This document shows, one piece after another, positions 1 to 10,000 of a stretch of 64,000 nt of DNA (position 1 is the stretch's first letter; the number at the start of each line of letters is the position of its first letter). Source of the stretch: Kiritimatiellia bacterium. GTDB lineage: Bacteria; Verrucomicrobiota; Kiritimatiellia; RFP12; UBA1067. Under the pieces are notes generated by a model. The model did no database searches, was not told the DNA's origin, and saw nothing but the letters and a program-made list of their open reading frames with translations. The position numbers were made by a program, and so were the translations under genes. The DNA lies in the NCBI GenBank assembly GCA_017514235.1, contig JAFWKK010000037.1, positions 1 to 64,000 of the forward strand. Reading direction: 5' to 3'.

Positions 1-1
1 C

Positions 2-2368
2 GACGCGCCTTATGGACAAGGCGGCGGCGGCGGCAAGTCTTACTGCGATACGAGCGGCTCGACCGGCACGGGCGGCGGACCGGAGGCAACGCATTCGGCG
101 TCCTACGGGAATTCCAAGAGCGGCGGCGGCGGCGCGGGCGGCGATGTGAACAACGCGCGCGGCGGCAACGGCAAGCTCATGATCGGCCCGTCCGTCAAGT
201 TCACCTCCTCCCCGAGCCGCGCGAGCAACACGCCGCTTTTGGCGGTTCCTTCCGGACTTTACGAGACGGCGCTCCACTTCTTCTCTCAGAACGTCGAGGT
301 CGGCACGGCCGCGGCTTCGCTGATGCTCGAGATGCCGGGAGCGACGGAAGTGACGCGCAACGGCTACCGCTTCCTCGGCTACTTCACGGTGGCGGAAGGG
401 GAAGCGGGCGGAAGGTGCGTTTACGGCCCCGACTACAAGCCGTCTTCGCCCGTCTGGGAGGGTGTGGAATCTTCGGTGAACCTCTATGCGCACTGGGAAG
501 TCGCGCCCACGATGCTCGTCGTCAACACGAACGAGGACGGCGAGAACCTTGGGCAAGGCAAGATCACGCTGCGCGACGCGATGCGCGAGCTCTGCGCCTC
601 TCCGACGCTCACGGGGACGAACGGCGTCAGGCGCATCGAGTTCGACCTTCCCGCGGATGACGGCAAGAACGTCATCGCGCTCACGAACGTCATCGCCGTG
701 AGTGCCGGGACATCGCCGATCGCGATCGACGGATTCAACGGCGGGAAGGGCGTGACGATCACGGCGGGCGGAAATTACAACGCGCTGCAGCTCTCCGGCT
801 CAGACGTGAACCTCAGATGCCTCAACTTCAAGAACTGCCCGAAACATGCGATTGTGCACAGCGGGGGACTGACGGTCGTGGACTGCTCCTTCATCGGCAA
901 CCGGGGCGCGATCCAGAGCGGCAAGGACGCGGAGCTCGAGGTTCTGAACTGCACGTTCGCGGACAACAACGCCGCAGGCGGCGGCGGTGCCGTCGCGATG
1001 GCGGACACATCCGTCTACGGCACGTTCGTCAACTGCACGTTCGCCCGCAACAAGGCGTCGAGCGGCAGCGCGGTCCATTCCGCCAAGGCGGAGCTCACCT
1101 TCATCCACTGCACGCTTGTGCCCGGCGACGCGAACGCGCTCGTGAGCGCGAGCGGCATAGCCACCTACTTCCTCAACACGCTGATCGCGAAGCCGTCGGG
1201 CGGCACGGCCGTGACGGCGGGGGAGACGACTTCCATCTGCTCGTCGCTCGGGACGCAGAACCAGGGCGATATCCTCAACCCGCCGCAGGCGGACGACCTC
1301 CTCGGCGTCAGGCACATCTGGTATGAGCCGGTACAATCCTCGGCGAGTGGCAACCGCGACGCGGCGCCCGTCTTCTACGATGCCAACATCAAGAACCTCG
1401 CCATCGTCACGAACGGCGTCAAAAAGCTCCTTTACGGCGACAACGTGGGCCTCGCGACGATGCCGATCGGCATCGACCAGCTCCACGGGGCGCGCATGGC
1501 GCCGGTGCGCGGCTCGATCCGCATCGCGACGGGCGTCCAGCCGCCGGTCGTGAATGTCGAGGGCGTCGCGTGGGGGCTGACCAACGCGACCGTGACGGCG
1601 AACGCCACGGTTCTCTACGACGACGGGACATACGCTGAAAAACCCGTGACGGTGAAGACGAACGGCGATGCCGTCTTCGGCACGGCGGTCGAGGTGGACG
1701 GCAGCGACCTCTACACCCACAACGTCACGGAGGTCCGGCTCAATGGAATTGCCGGGGATCACAACATGACCGTGGCGACTTCGCCCTACGCGCTCGTCGC
1801 GTCGAGCGCGTCGGCGATCGCGACGGAGGCGAGCGAGGTGAATCTGCCGGGCGACGAAATCCGCGTCACGACGGCGCTTGCGGATAGCCTTGTGGTGGTC
1901 GGCAAGTTGGCCGTGGGCGGCGAAGCGTTCTCCGCCGGCTCGCTCGCCGGCTTCCAGGACATCACGCTCGACGACGTGAACGTGCGCGGCGGCAGTCTGC
2001 GGATTCTCGGCTCCAATTCGAGGGACGGAGGGGCGCAGATGGCGAACCTCGACAACAAGACGATCGGCGGCGGAGATATGCCGGAGAATGCCACCGGCAC
2101 GCTAAATGGCGACACGAAATCCTGGACGGCCGACTACGACGGCTTCGTCCAGATCAGCGTGGAGGCGAGCAACGTCAAGTCCAGCGGCCAGGTCGGCCTC
2201 ACGGTCGGCAACGTCACGGTGACGCCCATGGGCGCGCTCGGCGCCGGCTCCTCGCGGACGGCCGTCTGGACCGTCCCGGTGAGGAAGGGCGAAGTTGTCA
2301 CCCTCCACGCCAACGGCGTCACAGTCGGCTACAAGACGCAGTTCGTCTACTTCGGCGTGAAGGAATGA
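2..2368 (+). CDS. Secreted beta-helix / fibre-like surface protein, 5'-truncated
   Basis: The frame is open from the first full codon of the window, so the start lies upstream and about 788 codons are visible. It opens with a Gly-rich stretch. Next comes a Listeria-Bacteroides (InlB-type) repeat at about codons 119-166 (RNGYRFLGYF...LYAHWE) and a CSLREA-like strand (LVVNTNEDGEN, then ITLRDAM) at about 171-193. A right-handed parallel beta-helix follows at about 230-395, with recurring LNCTF/VNCTF rungs. The tail has an SPYALVA motif like the fibre proteins downstream and a C-terminal module (WTADYDGFVQI ... VPVRKGEVV ... FVYFGVKE) shared with the proteins ending at 4006 and 32018. It probably acts on the cell surface; the ligand is unknown. 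It is followed by a minisatellite and two more surface-protein genes on the same strand. Confidence 0.85.
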   Translation, partial: DAPYGQGGGGGKSYCDTSGSTGTGGGPEATHSASYGNSKSGGGGAGGDVNNARGGNGKLMIGPSVKFTSSPSRASNTPLLAVPSGLYETALHFFSQNVEVGTAAASLMLEMPGATEVTRNGYRFLGYFTVAEGEAGGRCVYGPDYKPSSPVWEGVESSVNLYAHWEVAPTMLVVNTNEDGENLGQGKITLRDAMRELCASPTLTGTNGVRRIEFDLPADDGKNVIALTNVIAVSAGTSPIAIDGFNGGKGVTITAGGNYNALQLSGSDVNLRCLNFKNCPKHAIVHSGGLTVVDCSFIGNRGAIQSGKDAELEVLNCTFADNNAAGGGGAVAMADTSVYGTFVNCTFARNKASSGSAVHSAKAELTFIHCTLVPGDANALVSASGIATYFLNTLIAKPSGGTAVTAGETTSICSSLGTQNQGDILNPPQADDLLGVRHIWYEPVQSSASGNRDAAPVFYDANIKNLAIVTNGVKKLLYGDNVGLATMPIGIDQLHGARMAPVRGSIRIATGVQPPVVNVEGVAWGLTNATVTANATVLYDDGTYAEKPVTVKTNGDAVFGTAVEVDGSDLYTHNVTEVRLNGIAGDHNMTVATSPYALVASSASAIATEASEVNLPGDEIRVTTALADSLVVVGKLAVGGEAFSAGSLAGFQDITLDDVNVRGGSLRILGSNSRDGGAQMANLDNKTIGGGDMPENATGTLNGDTKSWTADYDGFVQISVEASNVKSSGQVGLTVGNVTVTPMGALGAGSSRTAVWTVPVRKGEVVTLHANGVTVGYKTQFVYFGVKE

Positions 2369-2470
2369 TTAATATTGCCAATGTGAGAATGTTGCCAATA
2401 TCCAAATCCAATACCAATTGGGAACTGGAAAATGGAACTGGCAACAATGGCAACACTGGCAACAATCAAC
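2369..2470. repeat. Inverted minisatellite with TTGCCA/TGGCAA arms
   Basis: This spacer is built from TTGCCA-type units on the left and TGGCAA-type units on the right of a palindromic centre CCAATTGG at 2414-2421, so it could fold into one long imperfect hairpin. The same design recurs at 11990-12081, on the other side of the next two genes. I see no promoter in it. It could act as a transcript-stabilising or terminating hairpin, or be a REP-like element. Confidence 0.7.
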
Positions 2471-2491
2471 AAGGTTGAAAGGAATCGACAA

Positions 2492-4006
2492 ATGAGAAAG
2501 ACACTTTTGACAATGCTGGCAACGGCCGCCGCGCTCTCCGCACAGGCGAGGACAATCGAATTCCTGAAGAACGGCGATGCCTCGTCGATGGAAGGATGGG
2601 AGAATGCGGATACGAGCACTAAAATCGGGATCTGGCATGACGAAGCCACAGGGGAGAATTGGTTCAGGGCGAGCTATAACCCCGGCCGTCTAATGCAAAC
2701 GGTGACGCTCGCAAACTATGGAATCACGGCGGACGTAATCCAAGCCGGCATAACCATGACCGCTTCTGTAACGGCTTTCGCCAACGAGACCAGCTTGGGA
2801 TGCGAAGAGTGCAAAGCCTTAGTTTACGAGTACGACGCGAATGGTGCGTGCCTCGCCACGAATGTAGTCTTTGACATGTCCGGAACATATTTTGATGCCA
2901 CTACATTCACGACCACCTTCACTCTAAAATCTAATACACGCTCTGTAAAATACCAGATAAACGGAGATGGCATACGCTTTTGGGCCGGGTTGTACGGTCC
3001 TGGGTTCCGCAATTGCAGCCTTACGATCGACAAGCCGTTGACCGTCTCTTTCGTTTCCGCTGGAGCGACACTTGATGGTTCGGACGAGCATCCGCCGATC
3101 GCACCTCGGCACGGGGACGACCGCTTCCTCGGCTACTTCACGGAGCAAACGGGCGGCGTGAAGGTCTTTGACGAAAACTACCAATTCGTGATGGATGCAA
3201 GTTCCGTGTGGGCGCTGCCAGAGAACGTGACCCTCTACGCACGTTGGCAGCCGGTCGCGAGCACCATGGAAGGCGGCATCACGCGCCTCGTGTACCGCGG
3301 CGTCCTGACCAATTTCGGTGAATGGTCGAGCGGACTCAAGAAGACCATGCACGTAAAGGTCTACGATTCCGCGTCGGCGGCGGAGCCGCTCTGGTCGGGC
3401 GATGCTACGGACGTTCCGATCAACCCGGACGGCTCGTTCGAGGCGGTGTTCGGCAACGACGAGCTTGCGCTCGCCTTCGCGTCCAACAACGTCACGCATG
3501 TGGAGCTGACGGTGGGCGACGCCTTGTCGCCGCTCGCGCCGCGCCGCGCGCTTGCGTCCGTCGCGAGCGTGAACCGCGCGCTCGTCGCGGAAGGCGCGGC
3601 GAGCGACATCAAGGTGGGGACGCTTGGCGCGAACGCCATCGTCGCGGAGAAGATCACGGCGGGGTCGCTCGAGGCGTCCGAGACGGTGCGCGTGGAAGGC
3701 AGCGTCTCCGTCGTGGTGAAGCCGTTCGACATCAAGACTGGGCAGGAGACGACGGTCTGGCGCGGCGCGGGAGTGTCTGCATGGGGCGACTCGAGGCACA
3801 TCGATGATTTTGACAACGTCGTCGCCGGTCAGCGCCTTTGGACGGCCGACAGCGACGGCGTGGTGATGATCCACTGTTCAGGTTCGCCGCGCTCGACCTT
3901 GCGCATCCCGGCGACGATCCAGTTCGTCCGCCCCGGCGACGAAGTCCGCGCCCCGACTTATGAGAACGGAAAAGTGAGCGTCACGTTCTGGGGGTACAAG
4001 AAGTGA
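2492..4006 (+). CDS. Secreted fibre-like protein with InlB-type repeat
   Basis: 504 aa. The ATG at 2492 is chosen over an in-frame ATG at 2432 because it begins a clear signal peptide (MRKTLLTMLATAAALSAQA) and follows a GAAAGGA ribosome site. The upstream start would read through the repeat spacer. An unassigned N-terminal beta-rich part is followed by an InlB-type repeat at about 208-253 (RFLGYFTEQ...LYARWQ). At about 264-357 is the domain common in PVC surface proteins (LVYRGVLTN ... PLWSGDAT ... APRRALASVASVNRAL). The C-terminal module (RLWTADSDGVVMI ... VTFWGYKK) matches that of the preceding protein and of the one at 31023. The gene lies 12 nt before the giant gene and is almost certainly co-transcribed with it. 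Its function is probably structural or adhesive at the cell surface, by inference. Confidence 0.85.
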   Translation: MRKTLLTMLATAAALSAQARTIEFLKNGDASSMEGWENADTSTKIGIWHDEATGENWFRASYNPGRLMQTVTLANYGITADVIQAGITMTASVTAFANETSLGCEECKALVYEYDANGACLATNVVFDMSGTYFDATTFTTTFTLKSNTRSVKYQINGDGIRFWAGLYGPGFRNCSLTIDKPLTVSFVSAGATLDGSDEHPPIAPRHGDDRFLGYFTEQTGGVKVFDENYQFVMDASSVWALPENVTLYARWQPVASTMEGGITRLVYRGVLTNFGEWSSGLKKTMHVKVYDSASAAEPLWSGDATDVPINPDGSFEAVFGNDELALAFASNNVTHVELTVGDALSPLAPRRALASVASVNRALVAEGAASDIKVGTLGANAIVAEKITAGSLEASETVRVEGSVSVVVKPFDIKTGQETTVWRGAGVSAWGDSRHIDDFDNVVAGQRLWTADSDGVVMIHCSGSPRSTLRIPATIQFVRPGDEVRAPTYENGKVSVTFWGYKK

Positions 4007-4017
4007 GAGGTGAAACA

Positions 4018-7000
4018 ATGAGCATTGCAAAAGAACTCTCTCCTGTCATTGCCGTTGCGGCGCTTTGCGCGGCAACTGCGTTCGCCGACTCCGCGACGGA
4101 TAGCGCGATACGCATGGAGGAGACCGGCATAGCCGTCTTCGGCCATGCGGACTACGTGGCGCCGACTGCGGCGTATCCGACGGCGGCGTCCGGCACGATC
4201 GCCGACGAGGCGAACTCGTCCGCGAGCGCGACCTCTGCGACAACTTCCTGGTCGCTCTCGGCATGGTCTGTCGGGCGCATGATCTCCGAGCAGCCGCCGG
4301 ACGCGAAGGTGGGCGAGTTCCTCACGCGCTTCCCGCGCGAGGCGAACGAGATCAACTGGGACGCGACGTTTGCCGCGATCCGCGCATCGCAGGCGGCCTC
4401 CAATGGCTACATCCAGGTCATCGGCGGCACGACGAACTTGAACGAGATGCTCCTCATCACCCGTTCCGGCGCGATGGAGGTTCCGTTCGTGCTCAAGGAC
4501 GGTACGAGGGTCGATAGCGTCTATACCTTCTCGGCCGCGACCGCGATGCGCCCCTACCGTCTCTTCGCGACGCGCCGCGACGAAGGCAACAGCGCCGCGT
4601 TCATCGACCTGTCGGGACGCTTCGTCCGGTTCTTCGGCGATCCGGCGGTCATCACGCCGCGCTACGCGGTGACGAATCCGGGCGCTTCGGGCGCTGCTGC
4701 TTCGAACGTCGTCTGGGGCATCGACTACGATCCGGTGACGTCGCACATGCTCACGGCGCGCTACATCGTGAATGAGGCGACCGGCGCGATCGACTGCCCC
4801 AAGGGCCAGTTCGTCCTCGCCTACTACGACACCGAGACGAAGGAGCACCTCGTCGCCTCCATTGTCGTCGAGATCACGCCGCCGGCCGTGAACACGCTCC
4901 AGGCGACGGTCGGCTCGGAACTCAGGCCCGTCGGAGGCGGTTGGGACATCGCCGGCCTCCAGGGTGCCGTCAACAAGGGTGCCGATATAACCGGCGATGA
5001 CCCCTACTCGCCCTACGTCGAGAAGTTCTCCGCACCGCAGGGGCAGGAACTCTCGAACAATTACCACGGCAAGATATACGCGATCGCACCGACCGACAAA
5101 TCGACGAGCGGCACCTTGAACATGGCGATGCCGTGGAAGGCGGACATCTACTGGAAGACGTCCGACCCGATGGGCGTGATGTGGACGTTCGAGAACGACT
5201 GGTACCTCATCTCCTGGCCGGCCGACACCTACCGGCTCGTCATTTCGGACGATCCCGCAAAGCCCGGCCTCAAGTGGGCGATCCCGACCAACTACACCGC
5301 GCAGGTGCTCGGCTACAAGTCTCCTGATTCGCTGACCGCCCAGCTGGACGACTCGTCCGGCGAGGTGACCGTGAACGGCGAAGGCAGTTTCCTGCTCAAG
5401 ATCATGACGGATGCGCAGGACATCCCATGGTATCTGCCGATGCAGTCGTGCCACCGCACGGATACGAAGGTGCTCGCCTCGACAAGTGCCGGACCAATCG
5501 TCGCGGAATGGCCGATCGGCTTCGAGGCGACGATGTTCACGGACGCCGCAGCCGGATCGGCTGAGGGCGCCGCCCGGCACATGGACGAGTCGCTGCCCGG
5601 CTACATCTACCAGCCTGCCTCTGCGGGGCGGAACTGGAACCCGCGCCTCTACCACGAGCCGTCGCCGGACGGGGTGGGCAACTTGAACACCGATGCCATT
5701 GCTTCCCTGGAGAATGTGGATGGCTCGGCTGAAGATGCCGATCCCTACGAAAACCTTGAATCGGCGATCTACGGCGTCAACGAAAGCGCGAACTCCGTCG
5801 AAGTGTGGTGGCGCGGCAACATCCAGCTCCCCGACATGCCGACGCCGATCACCTATCCGGGCCTTGTGGAACGCTACCGCTTCTCATGGGCGGAGACGCT
5901 TCGCGAAGGGCTTCTCCCGGACATCGTGCTTTCGTCGAAGCGCGGATCGGACGACCCCACGATGACGGCCTTCGGCGGCCGCTCGCTCGCGTTCATCGGC
6001 AAGGACGCCTACGCCAATGTGAGCGGCACGGTGCCGCTCGCCGGCGTCACGAATCTCGTCGGCTTCCAAATCTATCCCTCCGACTTTGTGGCCGAAATGG
6101 CGACCGGACGCGTCGCGACAGTGACCTTGGGTCGCTCCGCATTCGCCGTATCGCTCGTTGGGGCTTCCAATACGAACCTCGTGTTTTCAAGCGAACTCGA
6201 CGGCACGCCGGTGGACACGCTCGCGGTCGAGCGCGGCGACGGCTGGGTTGAAGTCGGCTTCGTGTTGCCGGACGGATGGGCCGGATCACGGGCGACGCTC
6301 GCGCTCGGCGCCAACGGCGGAGAGAGGTCCGCGAGCGGCTTTGCGCTTGACGACGTCGCGGTGTTGTGCATTGACGAGACCGGGACGAACACTGCGGACG
6401 CCGTCCGATTCCTCTTCGCCGAGACCGACCTCGCGCCCACGCCCGGCGACAACTCCGAGCGCACGGCGGCGGACAGCTCCGGCCACGGCTACCAGCTCGT
6501 CGCGCACGGCTTCACGGTGTGCGGGCGCGGCAGTCCCCGCGATTTCGACGGCACTCTCCGCGCCGATTCGGGTGTTGAGCCGGCGATCTACTACCAGAAC
6601 GACCGGGAGGCGGTCGGCTGGAACCCGAACGAGGAGCACGCCTTCCTGAAGCTCGACGGCGACTATGTCGTCTGGGCGATGCGCAACGATCTCAACACAG
6701 CCGACACCTCGGAGCCGGTCGTCCTCGCGCAGTATTCGAAGAACGGGAAGGGTGCGATGCAGGCGTACCGCGTCGTCACGACGTCGCCCGCCTACCCGTC
6801 CTTCACCAACACCGTCGTCGCCGGTAGCCGCATGATCATCCCCGGCCCTGTCGGCAAGATTGACGGATCCGAGTCGAAATACAACGCCTATTCGTCGCTT
6901 TATTCGTTCAATGACGCGAACGTCGTCTATATGGACCGCAAGGGCGCGGCGTGGGCGCGGCGCGACGGCGCGGCGATGGCGCTCTACTCCTACCCGATGC

Positions 7001-10000
7001 AGGAGGGCTTCTACTGTCCGTCGCTCGGCGACAACCAGCTCGCCGTCGGCGAAGATTACGTCGGCTGGATGAACTGCGTCAAGATCAAGAACCCCTCGGC
7101 GGCGAATCTCCAGAACGTCGAAACGGCGATCCCGTGGAACTGGATCTCCGTCTGGCCGGCGACGAACGGCGTGCCGACGATGAAGGTGGCGCAGGTGCTC
7201 ACGAAGGCGACGCTGGGGCTTCCCGAAGTCTGGAACGCCGCGTCGATGGCGATTGCGTATCCGAACCCCAAGGCGTCCGCCGATACGACCGCCGCGACCG
7301 TGGTCGATATCATCGACCCGACCGTGGCGCAGTGCGCCGCGCTTCCGATCGAAGGCAATTTCACCGCCGAATACGGCTTCACGCTCGGCGCTTCCGGCAC
7401 GTGCTTCCTCCGAAAGGGCAAGTACTACTTCACGCGTCTGCCGCCGTCGATCTCCGACCGCTTCTACATCGACACGAACGCGGACGTTTCGAAGCGGATG
7501 AACCTCGTGGGCCAGCTCGTCGAGAAGGAGTCCGGCGGCTCGTACCTCGAGCTCAACGTTCTCACTGACGCGGAGCGCAAGGAGCTGAAGGATATCTGCC
7601 CCGATGAGGCCCCGAAGAAGGCCCTGTGGGACGCCGCCGTAGCCGCGCTCGCGAAATCGGTTGTCGTCCCGTCCGAGCGCAACTCGACACTTCCATACAC
7701 GAGCAAGTGCCAGAGCTACTTCAACTACATCTTCCCCTCAAAGAAGGCCAAGGAAATGTGGGAAGATTACATCAAGACGAACGCCGTCCCGGTGATGACT
7801 GCGGACGGAACACACTTCGCCGTCACGAGCACGAACGGGCCGGCCTACAAGGAAGGGGTGACCCCGGTCGCGGAAATAGGGCAGGTGACCGAGAAGTGGA
7901 AGCGCCATCACGCTCTTCGCTCCGCCAGCAAGGACGCGGCCAAGCGCTACTATGACATGTCCGGCCTCCCCGCCCTCATCGGCGACTGGACGAACCTGGT
8001 GAACAAGGCCACCACCTGGGACGACATCTACTACGTGAACGGCTACTTCGAGTGGGAGGCGACTGACGCCATGCCTTCGACCACCTACAAGGCGCAGGAC
8101 CACTACGCGCTCGTCGCCAACGGCTTCGGCGCCGGCTGGGTCACGCTCATCGAGAACGACAACCCCGACGAGTCGGTCGTGAACCCAGGGCTTCCCGTCT
8201 CGATGCACGTCATCCGCGTCGAGCCTGAGCTCTACCTTGACGGCATCGCCGTCCTGACCGATCCACTCAACAAGCTCTCCGAGAAGCTGACGCTTCTCTA
8301 CCGCACGCCGCTTGGGGCTGCCGCGAACGACTACGAGTTCGAGTGGAAGTACGCGACGCCCAACGCCGACGGGACGCTAGCGACCGACAAGGAGTCCGCC
8401 GCGTGGACGGACAAGACGGCCCCCGCCGCCCAGCCCGGCCTCACGTCGCTGCAGCTCGGCAAGAAATCTACCGTGCAGGACTTCGTGAACACCTACTACT
8501 CGCTCCGCTACCGCGCGAAGGAGGGGACGCTTGCCGCCGCGACCGTCGGCACCGGCTGGTCCGCCTGGACGGACGAGCAGCTCGCCGAAGGCTGGGTGCA
8601 GCGCGTCCTCAATTCCGTGACGCCGTTCGCGCAGCGCGTGGAGGACTTCTACGACAACCCGAGCGACATCGCCTTCACGATGCTCGAGCAGATCGGCCGT
8701 CCCTACCAAGGGGACGTCGCGCTCAACAACGACAACCTCACCGAGGTCGGCCTCCTTGAGCTCTACCAGACGATCTTCAACAAGGCGGAGTCCATCCTCA
8801 TCGCGGCGGGCGGCGAGAATGTCGACCTCTCGAAGCAGCTCATCCTCGCAACGACCCGCATGGGCGAGTTCTACTCGCTCCTTGGCGCGGAGGCATATTC
8901 GGACGCGAAGAACCCGCTGATCGGATCGTCGACCGACGAACCGACGGCATCCGGCGTCTTCTGCTTCGCGAACCAGGTGCCGACGCTCCTCGACGAGGAG
9001 CTGGCGCTCCTCCGTGGCCGCACATCGGCGACGCAGTTCCCGAAGCTCACGGCCGCCCCCTACTTCAACCGCCTCCTGTGGAACTTCACCAAGGGCATCA
9101 CCGAGGGCGAAGCCGCATACGTCAACAACTACGGCATCCGCGCGCGGGACGGCGTGATGGACGTCAACTGCGCCGCCGCGCAGTATCCGCAGGGCCACGG
9201 CGATGCCTGGGGTCACTACCTCTCGGCGCTGACGGGCTACTATCGGCTTCTTAGGAACCCCTACATCGATTGGACGGCCTCCATGACCGAAATGCTCATG
9301 GATCAGACCGCGATCAACGTCGATTACCAGGACGAGGCGAAGTTCGCCGACGCCGCCGTGAAGCTCGCGCAGGTCGGGCTTGACGCGATGTCGCTCACCG
9401 CCCGCAAGGCGTACAAGGAGAACGCCGGCGACCTCCGGAGCGGCTACCTCGACGCGGTTGCCGAGCAGGCGTTCGGCTACGGCGAATGGGCCACGCGCAC
9501 CGGCATGGGCGCGGCCTACAACTGGATGGTCGCCAACGCCATCACGCCGACCACAAACGAGGCCGCGCAGACGTTCAGCGATCTGGGATTGAAGCGCATC
9601 GACCGAGAGCAGAACGGCGCCCAGATGAAGGCGCTCTGTCGTACGGTGGAGAATCTGGAGATGACGCTCGGCGGCTTCGAGGGCGGACTGAACCCGCTTG
9701 GACTTTCCGAGAATGCGATTCCGTTCGACATCGACCCCGACGCGCTCGCCGAGAAGAGCTCGCACTTCGAGCAGATTCTCGAACGCACCGAGAAGGCGCT
9801 CGCGAACTGCAAGACCGTCCTTGACTGGGCGAACATCTACGGCAGCCGCCTCGCGCAGACCCAGAAGAGCGAGACTGATACCACCGACGACATCGCCAAG
9901 CAGGAACTCGCCTACCAGAACCAGCTTATCGCCATCTACGGCACGCCGTTCGCGGGCGACATCGGGCCGGGCGGCACCTATCCGCAGGGCTACGAGGGCC